A stretch of 64,000 bases of DNA, from positions 1 to 64,000 of the forward strand of contig CAIJXV010000017.1 in assembly GCA_903824675.1 (NCBI GenBank). Direction: 5' to 3'. This document shows, piece after piece, positions 62,944 to 64,000 of this stretch. Both the position numbers and the translations under genes were made by a program. Origin of the DNA: an uncultured bacterium. Its GTDB lineage: Bacteria > Verrucomicrobiota > Kiritimatiellia > CAIKKV01 > CAIJXV01. The stretch's first letter is position 1. The number at the start of each line of letters is the position of its first letter. The notes below the pieces were generated by a model. The model was not told where the DNA came from and did no database searches. It worked only from the letters and a program-made list of their open reading frames with translations.

Positions 62944-64000
62944 TTAGGACATCGTTTTATGAAACCGGCGCGACGCCGTCCACATCGTAAACAGGCCCAT
63001 GATCAACAGGACCAGCAGGTGAGGCCATAGCACGGAAAGCCCCACGCCTTTGAGAAAAATCCCGCGGATGACGATCAAAAAATAGCGAAGCGGGTTCAAA
63101 TAGGTCAACCACTGGATGACCTGTGGCATATTGGCGATGGGAAACATGAACCCGGACAGCAAAATGGCCGGCAAATAGAAGAAAAAGGTACTCATCAAAG
63201 CCTGTTGCTGTGTCTGACTGATAGTGGAAATCAGAAGCCCGACGCCCAGTGTGGTCATCAGGTAAATCGCCGTCGCCATGAAAAGCAGGACTAAATTCCC
63301 GCGGATGGGAACCTCAAACCAAAACACACCCACCACGGTAATAAGGAGCACATCAAAAAAACCGATCAGGGCAAACGGCAGGCTTTTGCCCAGAATAAAC
63401 TCAACAGGAGTAATCGGCGTGACCATGATCTGCTCCATGGTCCCCACTTCTTTTTCTCGGACTACGGCCATACTGGTCAACATAAGAGTGATGAGCATCA
63501 CCAGGATGGCGATCACCCCGGGCACATAAAAGTTGCGACTTTCAAGGTTGTCGTTGAACCAGGCCCGAGTCTGCAAATCCACCCCGGGAAGCGGGCGAAC
63601 CCGGCCCGCAAAGCGGGAGAGGCGCGCAATTTGAATTGCTTGCGAAAACTCATTGGCAATACGGGCGCTATAATCCAGAACGATGCCGGCGGAATTGGAA
63701 TCCGTACCGTCCAGAAGCACCTGAAGCTGGGCTGTCTGACCTTCCTGCAAAGTCTGCTCAAAACCTTTGTTCAGGCGCAGCACCGCACGCACCCTCCCGT
63801 GATCGAGAAGGTCCTGCGCCTGGGTTTCAGTCTGAATATGCGTGACTACGGTGAAGTAACCGGATTTCACAAACCGGGCGACGAGTTCACGACTGGCCAC
63901 ACTTTGATCAAGGTCGAAGACGGCGGTGGCAACATTCCGGACATCGGTCGTCACCGCATACCCGAAGACCATCAGCTGAATCAGGGGCGCCAGAAAGATC
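62944..64000 (-). CDS. ABC-2 type transport permease (YhhJ/YbhR-like), truncated by window edge
   Basis: The product ends with five or six membrane helices and the ABC-2 motif region TSMAVVREKEVGTMEQIMVTPITPVEFILGK, followed by QALMSTFFFYLPAILLSGFMFPIANMP. An extracytoplasmic domain (about residues 20-150 here) precedes the helices. The track begins at an internal ATG (63972), but the frame stays open upstream (FLAPLIQLMVFGYAVTTDV), so the true start and first helix lie past 64000. With the TolC gene it forms part of a multidrug or lipid export system. Confidence 0.9.
   Translation of the reverse strand, partial: IFLAPLIQLMVFGYAVTTDVRNVATAVFDLDQSVASRELVARFVKSGYFTVVTHIQTETQAQDLLDHGRVRAVLRLNKGFEQTLQEGQTAQLQVLLDGTDSNSAGIVLDYSARIANEFSQAIQIARLSRFAGRVRPLPGVDLQTRAWFNDNLESRNFYVPGVIAILVMLITLMLTSMAVVREKEVGTMEQIMVTPITPVEFILGKSLPFALIGFFDVLLITVVGVFWFEVPIRGNLVLLFMATAIYLMTTLGVGLLISTISQTQQQALMSTFFFYLPAILLSGFMFPIANMPQVIQWLTYLNPLRYFLIVIRGIFLKGVGLSVLWPHLLVLLIMGLFTMWTASRRFHKTMS

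Overview
The window is a gene-dense, moderately GC-rich bacterial chromosome segment with about 50 protein genes, one tRNA and several broken genes. The content suggests a Gram-negative member of the Planctomycetes-Verrucomicrobia-Chlamydiae group, most likely Kiritimatiellota, Lentisphaerota or a relative. Reasons: a lone pilin whose N-terminus (GFTLVELLVVIGIIAILAALL type) is common there; a FAD_oxidored-family oxidoreductase, a UroD-like protein, a TIM-barrel sugar isomerase and a sialate O-acetylesterase; and outer-membrane functions (KdsD, UppP, TolC). This placement is inference from gene content and was not tested by phylogeny.

Layout. 1-9.3 kb: kdsD, uppP with a redoxin, a FAD oxidoreductase, then two adjacent damaged genes (an isoprenylcysteine-methyltransferase-like gene and cmoA), followed by mtaB, a pair of inverted palindromic repeats and ilvD. 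9.4-12.2 kb: an operon of a NagA-like deacetylase and a galactokinase-like GHMP kinase, with a perfect TATAAT promoter and a strong terminator. 12.2-17.1 kb: a TetR regulator with a possible operator, then lysine 2,3-aminomutase and two ATP-grasp ligases, the second fused to a GNAT acetyltransferase. I regard this cassette as the most interesting system here, because it looks able to make an acetylated beta-lysine amide or peptide. 17.1-27.5 kb: the conserved nusA-infB-rbfA-truB-ribF-rpsO-pnp block without rimP, with an intrinsic terminator in the nusA leader, followed by an SDR epimerase and a sugar isomerase.

27.5-37 kb (minus strand): a type IV pilus motor operon (PilB-like, PilT, second PilB-like), then trxB and a DUF2339/DUF3999 membrane pair. 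37-39.4 kb: two overlapping genes for exported proteins of unknown function. 39.4-44.3 kb (minus strand): nnrD, acpS, pdxJ, cbpM, cbpA, a shortened DUF6448-like gene and a response-regulator remnant. 44.4-46.2 kb: a MoxR ATPase and a VWA protein whose reading frames meet at an A AAA AAG slippery site. 46.2-51 kb (minus strand): a UroD-like gene, gmk, yicC, and a LemA/TPM/TPM operon. 51.3-54 kb: a secreted nuclease, proB and proA. 54-64 kb: priA, a monocistronic pilin, a sialate O-acetylesterase, tRNA-Pro(GGG), a glycosidase-like protein, TolC and an ABC-2 permease cut by the window edge.

Many neighbours overlap by 1-13 nt (ATGA, GTGA or TGATG junctions), so translational coupling appears common. 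Two genes are split by homopolymer frameshifts (T7 and A8) and a third junction lies on an A9 run. These positions should be checked against reads before biological meaning is assigned. No CRISPR array, rRNA, insertion sequence with a transposase, or phage gene was seen.
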